DNA from: RGIG2206 sp045577615
GTDB lineage: Bacteria; Bacillota; Clostridia; Oscillospirales; Acutalibacteraceae
Direction of reading: 5' to 3'
Assembly (NCBI GenBank): GCA_045577615.1
Contig: JAZNIT010000020.1
Location: 1-23,598, forward strand
DNA length: 23,598 bases
Part shown: one piece after another, positions 15,492-21,932 of the stretch
Layout of the letters: each line of letters begins with the position of its first letter
Position numbering within the stretch: the stretch's first letter is position 1
The notes under the pieces: model-generated
The model's input: only the letters and a program-made list of their open reading frames with translations
Told to the model about the DNA's origin: nothing
Database searches by the model: none
Program-made: the position numbers and the translations under genes

Positions 15492-16178
15492 ATGCTAGGT
15501 GAAAGAATATATTTTTATAGAAAACAAATGGGTCTTTCTCAAAAAGAATTAGCGGCACTGCTTAATGTGACAAATAAGGCTATTTCAAAATGGGAAACAG
15601 GTGCTGCACTACCTAAATCTGAAACAATAATTGAATTAGCTAAAATATTTAATGTGTCTTCCGACGAGTTATTGAACTTAGCCAATAGATCAAAAGAGCA
15701 AAAAACACATGAGCCTACTAGTTTAAAAGAACTATGTGAACAAACCACTGATTATTTACAAAAGAAAATGCCGAAAAATGAAAAACCGAAATTCAAGTTT
15801 GAATTTAGCGTAGGCATCTCAAAATTTTATATTATATCAATAGCTTTGATTTTCGCTTTTTGTATTATTGGTTTATTGGTTGTTGCTTTTAGTTTTTGGG
15901 ATACTATAAGCGAAATTTTTGATATATATTTTTGGTTGGCGTTTGAGTTCTTTGCTGCTTTTGTATTTTCAGGATTTTATACCGGCTTGTTTAGTTTTAT
16001 TTATTTTTTTAAAACTTTTCCGACAGCCTTAAAAGTGTCGAGTATTCTTTTATTCACAATAACATCTGTTGTGATTTTTTATGGTGGTATTATTCTTTTA
16101 ATACCTACTGTGATTAAATCAATTAAATTACTGATTCGTAATAAAAAGGAGAAATATAATGGTGAACAACGATGTTAA
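15492..16178 (+). CDS. XRE regulator with three membrane helices (cassette 1 cargo)
   Basis: 228 aa from ATG 15492, chosen because GGAG lies 7 nt upstream and the promoter at 15432-15460 rules out a longer version. Residues ~2-65 are an XRE HTH (RKQMGLSQKELAALLNVT, then NKAISKWETGAALPK). A charged linker (~66-105) precedes hydrophobic segments at ~110-132, ~140-170 and ~180-210. AT-rich, unlike spoIVB. It overlaps the next gene by 20 nt, so the pair is translated together. Similar in plan to the XRE/membrane genes at 2413 and 3461 but not a copy. Role unknown. Confidence 0.85.
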   Translation: MLGERIYFYRKQMGLSQKELAALLNVTNKAISKWETGAALPKSETIIELAKIFNVSSDELLNLANRSKEQKTHEPTSLKELCEQTTDYLQKKMPKNEKPKFKFEFSVGISKFYIISIALIFAFCIIGLLVVAFSFWDTISEIFDIYFWLAFEFFAAFVFSGFYTGLFSFIYFFKTFPTALKVSSILLFTITSVVIFYGGIILLIPTVIKSIKLLIRNKKEKYNGEQRC

Positions 16179-17526
16179 TAACATAATTACTTCTTGCAAC
16201 AAAAAATTTAACATATCGCTTGCTGTTGCGTTAATTATTTCATTTTTGATTTTATTTTTTAATATTAATATTGTTTTTAAAATTTTGTTTGCGGTTTGTT
16301 TTTTCTTTGCCATTGTTTTTATATCATCAACTGTTATTAAAAGCAAATACATAAATCCAATTTTAAATAATGAATTGAATCCGCAAAAATATTATACTGT
16401 AATATGCGGTACACATAATGCCACTAAATATGCGATAGATGAGATGATGGTTGCTTATTTTATGCACGATTATAATGCGGTGATAAATATATGCAATTTA
16501 AAACTAGAAGATAAAAAGACAAGAAATTACAAGTATTTTTTTATTCAGTACCTGGCACGCACGTATTTTGATTTGGGGGATTACGAAAACCTAAAGGCAA
16601 CTTGCGAAAGGTTTGAGAGTGAATTATCTAAAATTAAAAATTTAAAATCTGCCAAGAGAATAAAAAATGCATTTGGAAATCCTATAAAATATTATGAAAG
16701 CTATCTGTCTGCCGATTTTAAAGATTGTAAAGAGCAGTATAAACGGTTAATTGACGATGGTATTATTCTAAACAATAAATTGCAAAAAATAGCAGCATAT
16801 TATCTATATGCGATAGCATGTTATAAGCTTGGTGAGCTTGAGGAAGCAAAAACACATTTTACGATAATAGTAAACGAAGCACCGCTGTTATGTTATTGCG
16901 AAACGGCTAAAAATTATATAAATGCAATCGATAATAACCAAGAGTTTGATTTAGAAAAACGAAGCATAGAAATTGATCCAAATTATGAAATTCCACAGGG
17001 TAAGGCTGTTATGCCAGATAAAAAAGGTGCCGCAATTGGAATAATTGCAATAATATTATTAGCAGTAATTATTTGTATAGTTTCGATAAACGTCGCTCCG
17101 TCAACTCCTGAGAAAACTCTCAAAAATAATGAAGGAATGACAGAACTGATTTTTACCTATGAGGCAAACAAAGAAAAAGATTTGTTTTGTTTTTATAATA
17201 CAAGAAGGAATGGTTTATCAGTAGCCTTTTTGGAATGCACAGGCGAAGACAAATATAAAGTTGGTGTTACTTTGAATGGAATATTTCCCGACAGTAAAGG
17301 GGAAATAGGAGTTGCAAAAAGTGACATAATTATTGAGTTTGCAGTGTACTACAATATATATGATATTCCAACAAATAATTTAGGCGTAAAAGAATTTTTA
17401 GCGGAAAAAGGTACAGCTTATTTTTGCATAACCTCTATCAGAAATGAAAATGTCACCTTTTCACATACATCATATTCATCTTTGAATGAATATGATGAAA
17501 TAAGTTCAATGTTTGCAAATTTTTAA
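16159..17526 (+). CDS. Membrane protein with TPR-like helical region (cassette 1 cargo)
   Basis: 455 aa. Two hydrophobic segments near the N-terminus (~19-36, ~40-60), then a helical region (~95-260) with TPR-like units such as YLARTYFDLGDYENLKATC and YLYAIACYKLGELEEAKTHF. A further helix (~290-310, GIIAIILLAVIICIVSI) precedes a ~140-aa C-terminal domain, probably extracytoplasmic. AAAGGAG ribosome binding site; the start lies inside the end of the XRE gene. I do not recognise the C-terminal domain. The XRE/membrane plus TPR/membrane pair suggests a sensing or regulatory module; no function assigned. Confidence 0.8.
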   Translation: MVNNDVNNIITSCNKKFNISLAVALIISFLILFFNINIVFKILFAVCFFFAIVFISSTVIKSKYINPILNNELNPQKYYTVICGTHNATKYAIDEMMVAYFMHDYNAVINICNLKLEDKKTRNYKYFFIQYLARTYFDLGDYENLKATCERFESELSKIKNLKSAKRIKNAFGNPIKYYESYLSADFKDCKEQYKRLIDDGIILNNKLQKIAAYYLYAIACYKLGELEEAKTHFTIIVNEAPLLCYCETAKNYINAIDNNQEFDLEKRSIEIDPNYEIPQGKAVMPDKKGAAIGIIAIILLAVIICIVSINVAPSTPEKTLKNNEGMTELIFTYEANKEKDLFCFYNTRRNGLSVAFLECTGEDKYKVGVTLNGIFPDSKGEIGVAKSDIIIEFAVYYNIYDIPTNNLGVKEFLAEKGTAYFCITSIRNENVTFSHTSYSSLNEYDEISSMFANF

Positions 17527-17579
17527 AATATATTGTTCCTAATACAACACGTATAATTAAATTGCAATACCTATCATAG

Positions 17580-17612
17580 AAAGAAATCGTGCCTGATCGG
17601 TGCGGTTTCTTT
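17580..17612 (+). terminator. Cassette 1 cargo terminator
   Basis: AAAGAAATCGTGCC pairs with GGTGCGGTTTCTTT (several G-T wobbles) around TGATC, with the T-rich arm at the 3' side. Confidence 0.7.
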
Positions 17613-17654
17613 GCGTTTAAGGGGGAATTTAGAATTTATTTGAAATAAAAATGT

Positions 17655-17682
17655 GTTGGTCCTATATTGACACACTCGTGTC
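17655..17682 (+). repeat. 28-bp cassette end, copy 1
   Basis: Begins GTTGGTCCTATATTG and ends in the ACACTCGTGTC core. The same 28 bp occur at 18607 and 20701, differing only at one central base (C, A, G). The sequence is not part of the real spoIVB. It joins directly onto the displaced spoIVB 3' end at VSVSP. Interpreted as an attachment-site half. Confidence 0.9.
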
Positions 17683-17833
17683 GGTCAGCCCCATTATCCA
17701 AAACGGAAAACTAATCGGCGCCGTCACCCACGTCCTCGTCGATGACCCAACCAAAGGCTACGCGATATTTGCAGAAAATATGTTAGAAACGGCTCAAGGT
17801 TTTGCAGAAGAACAATTAAAACAAGCATTTTAA
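17678..17833 (+). pseudogene. Displaced spoIVB 3' end, copy 1 (51 codons)
   Basis: Encodes VSVSPIIQNGKLIGAVTHVL and on to the stop, aligned codon for codon with the SpoIVB C-terminus from MSGSP onward. The Gly of SGS is Val here, so a key residue of the active-site motif is lost. Most other differences from spoIVB are synonymous. An open frame continues upstream to an ATG at 17651, but no ribosome binding site precedes it, so expression is unlikely. Confidence 0.9.
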
Positions 17834-17868
17834 ATTAAAACCGTTGCAGTAATTGCAACGGTTTTAAT
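17834..17868 (+). terminator. Terminator of spoIVB 3' copy 1
   Basis: ATTAAAACCGTTGCA (17834-17848) pairs perfectly over 15 bp with TGCAACGGTTTTAAT (17854-17868). It is related to the terminators at 18790 and 20882, which share the CCGTTGCAG core. Confidence 0.92.
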
Positions 17869-17908
17869 ATTAGATAAAAGAAGTTATAAATACGATAAAA
17901 GAACTCGC

Positions 17909-17937
17909 TTGTCACGATAAGGCTTTAGTGATATAAT
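17909..17937 (+). promoter_or_regulatory. Cassette 2 promoter
   Basis: TTGTCA (17909-17914), 17-bp spacer, TATAAT (17932-17937). GAGGAGGG follows before the lipoprotein ATG. Confidence 0.85.
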
Positions 17938-17961
17938 AAAAACATAGAGGAGGGTAATGGT

Positions 17962-18603
17962 ATGAAAAAAATGTCTATATGGATGTTTGCGGTTTTCTTC
18001 GTTTCGCAGTGTTGTATTTCCGGTTGTACACACTTCGATGACAGCAGCAGCGGTACCTTAGGAGAAGCGTCAACGAGTACCACCACCCATACATCCATTG
18101 TTGATGAAGAGACATCAACAACTACGTCCACCGACCAAACAACAGGAAACACGATAATTACAAGTTCTATCACTTCAACCCAAATTACGTCTCAAGAACC
18201 AATATGCAAGGGAACAGTTGCGTTTGAAGAATTTAAAAGTGTAGAAGAATTACTTTATTGGATTCATAATGACAATGGCAAAGGTAGTATGTTTAGACAA
18301 GCTATAAAAGGGCTACAATTGGATCGCATTATGATAATTGAAGCTGTAGATGATACATTTACATTGGAGTATATAAGAACCTTCCAAAAAGGTAGTGGTT
18401 GTGATGCACAAATCGAGTATTATTTTATAAGCGAAAAAGGTGAGCGGGTTGGTTTATTCGTACAATTAAAGTATATGCATGCATCTGTTGATAATGTCGA
18501 AATATATGTTAGTAGCACCAATTTAGATAATGACTATTTAAATCACTTCAAGTCTACATACAGGCATATAACCGTGAATACAGAAGATGCTACCGTGTCT
18601 TAA
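17962..18603 (+). CDS. Ser/Thr-rich lipoprotein (cassette 2 cargo)
   Basis: 213 aa. Lipoprotein signal peptide with lipobox ISGC (Cys at ~22). A long Ser/Thr linker (~28-78) probably spans the wall. A ~130-aa folded domain starts near VAFEEFKSVEELLYWI. GAGGAGGG ribosome binding site, own promoter. The stop codon is 3 bp before the 28-bp cassette end. No family recognised for the C-terminal domain; FKSVEELLYWI resembles a segment seen in small Clostridia surface proteins, which is a weak impression only. Confidence 0.85.
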   Translation: MKKMSIWMFAVFFVSQCCISGCTHFDDSSSGTLGEASTSTTTHTSIVDEETSTTTSTDQTTGNTIITSSITSTQITSQEPICKGTVAFEEFKSVEELLYWIHNDNGKGSMFRQAIKGLQLDRIMIIEAVDDTFTLEYIRTFQKGSGCDAQIEYYFISEKGERVGLFVQLKYMHASVDNVEIYVSSTNLDNDYLNHFKSTYRHITVNTEDATVS

Positions 18604-18606
18604 TAC

Positions 18607-18634
18607 GTTGGTCCTATATTGACACACTAGTGTC
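18607..18634 (+). repeat. 28-bp cassette end, copy 2
   Basis: Same sequence as 17655 with A at the variable position, which makes ACACTAGTGT (18624-18633) a perfect 10-bp palindrome. GACAC...GTGTC arms enclose it. Confidence 0.9.
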
Positions 18635-18785
18635 GGGCAGCCCCATTATCCAAAACGGAAAACTAATCGGTGCTGTTACACATGTCCTTCTCGATGACCC
18701 GACAAAAGGCTACGCCATCTTCGCAGAGAATATGTTAGAGACTGCACAAGGGGTGGCAGAAGAAAAATTAAAAGAAGCATCATAA
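18630..18785 (+). pseudogene. Displaced spoIVB 3' end, copy 2 (51 codons)
   Basis: Encodes VSGSPIIQNGKLIGAVTHVL and continues in frame to a stop, with the SGS motif intact. Of the three displaced copies this is closest to spoIVB at the protein C-terminus (AEEKLKEAS against AKENLKEVS). It has no start codon with a ribosome binding site; the GTG at 18630 has none. Confidence 0.9.
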
Positions 18786-18789
18786 AATG

Positions 18790-18820
18790 AAACCGTTGCA
18801 GATTTTCTGCAACGGTTTTT
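18790..18820 (+). terminator. Terminator of spoIVB 3' copy 2
   Basis: AAACCGTTGCAGA (18790-18802) pairs perfectly with TCTGCAACGGTTT (18806-18818), then a T run. Confidence 0.92.
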
Positions 18821-18873
18821 GCGTGCGCTTAATTTCAGATAAAACAAATTTGAAAATAGATAAAGCTTAATTG

Positions 18874-18902
18874 TTGTGTTTAAATTCATATTATGATAAA
18901 AT
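18874..18902 (+). promoter_or_regulatory. Cassette 3 promoter
   Basis: TTGTGT (18874-18879), 17-bp spacer, TAAAAT (18897-18902). The ATTATGATAAAAT around the -10 is also found in cassette 4, and TTTGAAAATAGATAAA just upstream also has a near match there (20933). Confidence 0.65.
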
Positions 18903-18977
18903 GTAACTAATTCAAAAGAGTAATCAATCTGTTCAGTTTCACAAAAAAGCGGTGCTGAAAAGGAAGAATGTGATAAG

Positions 18978-19151
18978 ATGAAAAAAGCAAAAGAAGGTTT
19001 GATGTTCCTAGCACTTTTGGTAATGCCTCTTGTGTTGTTTTTTGTTATTTCAGGTTTTGCTGCTTTAATATCGGATAGACCAAACTTTGTTGGTGTTGGA
19101 AATTTCATAAGAATGTTTTTACATGACAAAATCTTTGGGAGGCATTGTTAA
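18978..19151 (+). CDS. ABC-permease-like N-terminal fragment
   Basis: 57 aa: one hydrophobic helix, then PNFVGVGNFIRMFLHDKIFG and a stop after RHC. The order helix - VGxxNFIRMF - DKIF is that of the N-terminus of sugar ABC permeases (MalF/UgpA type). The expected continuation EALLNTFS is in another frame and begins at 19139, so the gene looks frameshifted by one base at the TTTGGG run (19134-19139). The ribosome binding site is poor (GGAAG 12 nt upstream). See the downstream fragment at 19145. Confidence 0.5.
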   Translation: MKKAKEGLMFLALLVMPLVLFFVISGFAALISDRPNFVGVGNFIRMFLHDKIFGRHC

Positions 19152-19528
19152 ATACTTTTTCACCGCCTGCAATAGTTAGTTTTTTGTTGGTGTCTGCTTT
19201 TGCAATTATCGTATTTCTTATCAGAAAAAAGATAAAAGTACGGAGAGGGATGTTTTATTTAGGCAGTGTAATTATTGGCGGGGTTACCACTTTGATTTAT
19301 AGCTCTTATCTCAGTATTACATTTTCTCATATGACAAGTAATTTGATTGCTGCTCAAACAATAATATCACATATTGTCGATTATAAACCTTCTGTATTTG
19401 ATGCAATAACTTTTCCCAATATGCTGTTCTCCTTATATATCGGTATTTTAACGGCATTTGTTTTTTGGATTTTAGAACTAATTTCTGATATCATTAAAAA
19501 TTTCAGAAAGAAACGGAATACGAAATGA
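19145..19528 (+). CDS. Membrane protein, probable continuation of the permease-like gene
   Basis: 127 aa from TTG 19145. LLNTFSPPAIVSFLLVSAFAI and VRRGMFYLGSVIIGGVTTLIY align in order with the region after the first loop of MalF-type permeases. The C-terminal part (YKPSVFDAITFPNMLFSLYI) does not, and no EAA loop is seen. The GGGAGG is only 2 nt before TTG, too close for a normal start, which supports a frameshifted single gene (18978-19528). Programmed frameshifting or a sequencing error are alternatives. It overlaps the next gene by 4 nt. Confidence 0.6.
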   Translation: MLNTFSPPAIVSFLLVSAFAIIVFLIRKKIKVRRGMFYLGSVIIGGVTTLIYSSYLSITFSHMTSNLIAAQTIISHIVDYKPSVFDAITFPNMLFSLYIGILTAFVFWILELISDIIKNFRKKRNTK

Positions 19529-19821
19529 ACAAGTTGAAAAATATCGCAGATGAACATTTTCGAAAAACGGTAAATGGTTGGAAAAACGAATGTCCAGATG
19601 AGACAACCGGTATACATGAAGATGAATTTAACGAGGAAGGTCTTTTGTTGAAAGATTTTACCAAAAGCGAGGATGGATCCTTGTTATGTGCGGAATTTAT
19701 CAAAATCTTTTCTACAGGTCTCAAGGCGGTGTATATATTGAAATTTAAAAACAATGAGGTGTGGGATGATGTGTTCTATGTGGAAAGACCACCAAGGGAT
19801 GAAAAAGATTGCGTTAGTTAA
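19525..19821 (+). CDS. Small soluble protein (cassette 3 cargo)
   Basis: 98 aa, no membrane helix or signal. Starts MNKLKNIADEHFRKTVNGWK; acidic middle; ends with a beta-rich stretch (LKAVYILKFKNNEVWDDVFYVERPP). ATGA overlap with the gene before, and its 3' part carries the ribosome binding site of the next gene. No family recognised. Confidence 0.7.
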   Translation: MNKLKNIADEHFRKTVNGWKNECPDETTGIHEDEFNEEGLLLKDFTKSEDGSLLCAEFIKIFSTGLKAVYILKFKNNEVWDDVFYVERPPRDEKDCVS

Positions 19822-20302
19822 GAAACTTGGTTTATCTGCACTTGTAATACTTTACGATGTTGTATCGCTTTTCTGGTGTTATATTATTTCAAGTAATTTT
19901 GTTTATAATCTTACTGAAATTCAACAGAGAGGTCCCAGCATAATAACAATAATCGGCGGTGCAGATTTACCAACATGGAGTTTTATAATGGGTGGTATTT
20001 TGGGTTGTGCTTGTTCAGTACTCTTTGTATTATTAAGCCTTACAACCGTATTTCTTTTTACTATATCAATTTTAAAAAAACAAACTAACCGAAAATTAAA
20101 TATATTACTTTGTATATTTTTGGTACTCACATTAATTATTTACATGCTGATTCCTGCTCAGACTTATGCTGTTTCTCTTTATGCTTTAGTTAGAAAAGTA
20201 TCTTTTTTAAAATACATACAGTTTATTTATATTATACTTTCACTTATGATTATCGTAATAAGCTTTTTGTTTGCCGTTAAAAGGAGGAAAAGGGAAGAAT
20301 GA
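19769..20302 (+). CDS. Four-helix membrane protein (cassette 3 cargo)
   Basis: 177 aa from ATG 19769, chosen because GAGGTG (19756-19761) is 7 nt upstream; in-frame ATGs at 19754 and 19799 are alternatives. About four hydrophobic segments, with a conserved-looking loop LTEIQQRGPSIITIIGGADLP between the first two, and a basic C-terminus (KRRKREE). It overlaps the preceding gene by about 50 nt and the next by 4 nt. No family recognised. Confidence 0.72.
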   Translation: MCSMWKDHQGMKKIALVKKLGLSALVILYDVVSLFWCYIISSNFVYNLTEIQQRGPSIITIIGGADLPTWSFIMGGILGCACSVLFVLLSLTTVFLFTISILKKQTNRKLNILLCIFLVLTLIIYMLIPAQTYAVSLYALVRKVSFLKYIQFIYIILSLMIIVISFLFAVKRRKREE

Positions 20303-20652
20303 AAGAAAATCATAAATCTATTTTTAGATATTGCAATTTGAAAACCATCGCAATGTCTTTGATGATCTCTTTCTGGATTGCAGCGGGCCTCACATGTTTT
20401 CTTGTTTGGATCAGTATCGTCGCTTTTCAAGCAATGTCAGAAAGCCCTATATCGTATCCTACGAGTATCGTGGGTGGGCTCGTGTCATTACTAGCGTTTT
20501 TGTTGTCCGTATTCTTCTACATTAAAATGCGACAAAGCAATTTGTCGGTTAAAGGAGTTCTTATTGACGCATTAATTACTTTCTTATCTTTGCCTGTGTT
20601 TTTCTTTTGGTTAGTCCAATATGTGTATCCGTGGTTGCAACGGCTTGTTTAA
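20299..20652 (+). CDS. Three-helix membrane protein (cassette 3 cargo)
   Basis: 117 aa. Hydrophobic segments at ~18-40, ~55-75 and ~88-110. AAGGAGG ribosome binding site inside the end of the preceding gene, with ATGA overlap. Last cargo gene of cassette 3, 48 bp before the 28-bp end. No family recognised. Confidence 0.75.
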   Translation: MKENHKSIFRYCNLKTIAMSLMISFWIAAGLTCFLVWISIVAFQAMSESPISYPTSIVGGLVSLLAFLLSVFFYIKMRQSNLSVKGVLIDALITFLSLPVFFFWLVQYVYPWLQRLV

Positions 20653-20700
20653 AGAAGGAGCTTGGGAAAAAGACAGGGGGACGGTTGTGTGCCTTAATTT

Positions 20701-20728
20701 GTTGGTCCTATATTGACACACTGGTGTC
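20701..20728 (+). repeat. 28-bp cassette end, copy 3
   Basis: Same sequence as 17655 and 18607 with G at the variable position. Arms TGACAC / GTGTCA give a 6-bp inverted repeat in this copy. Confidence 0.9.
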
Positions 20729-20881
20729 AGGCAGCCCTATTTTGCAAAATGGAAAGCTAATCGGTGCAGTTACTCACGTGCTGCTTAATGACTCGACCAA
20801 GGTTACGCAATCTTTGCCGAGAATATGTTAGAGACTGCTCAAAGTGCGGCAGAAAGCAATAAATTGAAAGATGCGTCATAA
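20724..20881 (+). pseudogene. Displaced spoIVB 3' end, copy 3 (frameshifted)
   Basis: Encodes VSGSPILQNGKLIGAVTHVL, then loses frame by one missing base at ACCAAGG (20799-20805). With that base restored it reads KGYAIFAENMLETAQ to a stop at 20879, with one extra codon near the end. It is the most diverged copy and the only one out of frame. Confidence 0.9.
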
Positions 20882-20917
20882 ATTAAACCCGTTGCAGTTT
20901 ACTGCGACGGGTTTAAT
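20882..20917 (+). terminator. Terminator of spoIVB 3' copy 3
   Basis: ATTAAACCCGTTGCAGT (20882-20898) pairs with ACTGCGACGGGTTTAAT (20901-20917), with one G-T wobble. Confidence 0.9.
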
Positions 20918-20957
20918 ATTAGATAAAAGATATTTGAAAACAGATAAAATTTATTTA

Positions 20958-20986
20958 TTGAGCGAAAATGTTGATTATGATAAAAT
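20958..20986 (+). promoter_or_regulatory. Cassette 4 promoter
   Basis: TTGAGC (20958-20963), 17-bp spacer, TAAAAT (20981-20986), leading to AAAGGTGG and the AraC start. Confidence 0.7.
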
Positions 20987-21011
20987 AAAAATAGTTAAAG
21001 GTGGTGTATGT

Positions 21012-21932
21012 ATGGAGCATATTACAGTTGGTAGAAAGTATAACGAGGGCAAGGTTGCTTTTGTAGAGTGTGTGAAAGACAGTTCCCTTGACGATATCAA
21101 TATTAAGGACAAGTGCTTTTTGCTCATTATCCTCACTAAGGGAAAGTTAGAATTTAAAGTTGGCGGTGAGAAAATTATTGCTACCGCTCCGTCTTTTTTG
21201 TGTTTTGATGAATCGGAAAATCCAGTGTTCATTTCAAAATCAAAATCTCAATACACTTGCGTTTACTTCCACCCTAAATTCTTAAATATCAATATGACCT
21301 TTGAGCTTTTGCGTTCTAAAAATTACGGTGATATCGCTACTACCCACGATATGTTTATGCTAAAGCCTTTCATTGATAAAGCGTATGTTATTCCTATTGC
21401 AGATACACAGGTAGAAAAGATAGAACATTCTGCCGATTATATGTTAGAAGAATTAACCGAGCAAAGAGATTGGTATTGGTCTTGTAGAGGCCGTTCCTAC
21501 TTTATGGAGATTATTATTGCTTTGGAGCGTATGTACGGTCTTATTGGCTATGGACTAACACATCAAAAATCGGATAACGCACCAATAATTAAAAATCCAA
21601 AACTTCGTGAAGCGGTGCTTTATATAGAAAGCCATTATGGCAATAGTATAACCTTGTCCGATATATCAGCTAATGCCGGAATAAATCATACTACTCTTAC
21701 CGCACTTATGAAAGAAGAACTCGGCTGTACTGCAATCGAATATTTGATGCAATACCGAGTTACTATTGCCAAAAAACAACTCGCTTTTACTGATGTTCCT
21801 ATCAAAGATATTTCTAATATGGTAGGGTTAAAAACGGTACAACACTTCAACCGTATTTTCAAGCAAATCACAGGCACAACCCCTGCCGAATTTCGTAAAT
21901 CGTCGGTGCAGAAACGGAAGGAGGAATTATAA
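21012..21932 (+). CDS. AraC-family transcriptional regulator (cassette 4 cargo)
   Basis: 306 aa from ATG 21012 (AAAGGTGG 7 nt upstream); the longer open frame from 20871 would include the terminator and promoter and is rejected. The N-terminal ~150 aa look like a cupin-type sensing domain (FLLIILTKGKLEFKVGGE, then PSFLCFDES). The C-terminal AraC HTH pair is clear: ITLSDISANAGINHTTLTALMKEELGCTAIEYL and VPIKDISNMVGLKTVQHFNRIFKQITGTTPAEFRK, in separate segments. It abuts the next gene with no gap. It likely controls its own cassette in response to a small molecule. Confidence 0.92.
   Translation: MEHITVGRKYNEGKVAFVECVKDSSLDDINIKDKCFLLIILTKGKLEFKVGGEKIIATAPSFLCFDESENPVFISKSKSQYTCVYFHPKFLNINMTFELLRSKNYGDIATTHDMFMLKPFIDKAYVIPIADTQVEKIEHSADYMLEELTEQRDWYWSCRGRSYFMEIIIALERMYGLIGYGLTHQKSDNAPIIKNPKLREAVLYIESHYGNSITLSDISANAGINHTTLTALMKEELGCTAIEYLMQYRVTIAKKQLAFTDVPIKDISNMVGLKTVQHFNRIFKQITGTTPAEFRKSSVQKRKEEL

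Larger units (their letters stand above)
15196..17677 (+). mobile_element. Cassette 1 of spoIVB-3' array
   Basis: The unit runs from the MSGSP codons inside intact spoIVB to the next junction: spoIVB 3' end, terminator 15354, promoter 15432, two AT-rich cargo genes, terminator 17580, and the 28-bp end sequence. By the serial-insertion model this is the newest arrival, because it supplies the 3' end of the working spoIVB. The left boundary is inferred by alignment with the displaced copies. Confidence 0.6.
17678..18629 (+). mobile_element. Cassette 2 of spoIVB-3' array
   Basis: 952 bp: displaced spoIVB 3' end, perfect terminator, consensus promoter, one lipoprotein gene, and the 28-bp end only 3 bp after that gene's stop. 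It is the most compact unit and shows the plan clearly: one promoter, one gene. Confidence 0.65.
18630..20723 (+). mobile_element. Cassette 3 of spoIVB-3' array
   Basis: 2,094 bp: displaced spoIVB 3' end, terminator, promoter, four or five overlapping small genes mostly encoding membrane proteins, and the 28-bp end. The stretch 18604-18977 holds only the repeat, terminator, promoter and 5' leader. Confidence 0.65.

Noticed and set aside
17651..17833. 60-aa gene for a 'SpoIVB-like' peptide
   Set aside because: It is the 28-bp cassette end read in frame with a displaced spoIVB 3' end; no ribosome binding site or promoter, and transcription would be cut by the terminator at 17834.
20607..20831. 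74-aa open frame across the cassette 3/4 junction
   Set aside because: Mixes the end of a cargo gene, the 28-bp end and a frameshifted spoIVB fragment; no ribosome site suited to its ATG.
20871..21011. Longer N-terminus for the AraC regulator
   Set aside because: Would place the spoIVB stop, a strong terminator and the promoter inside the coding region; ATG 21012 has a good ribosome site.
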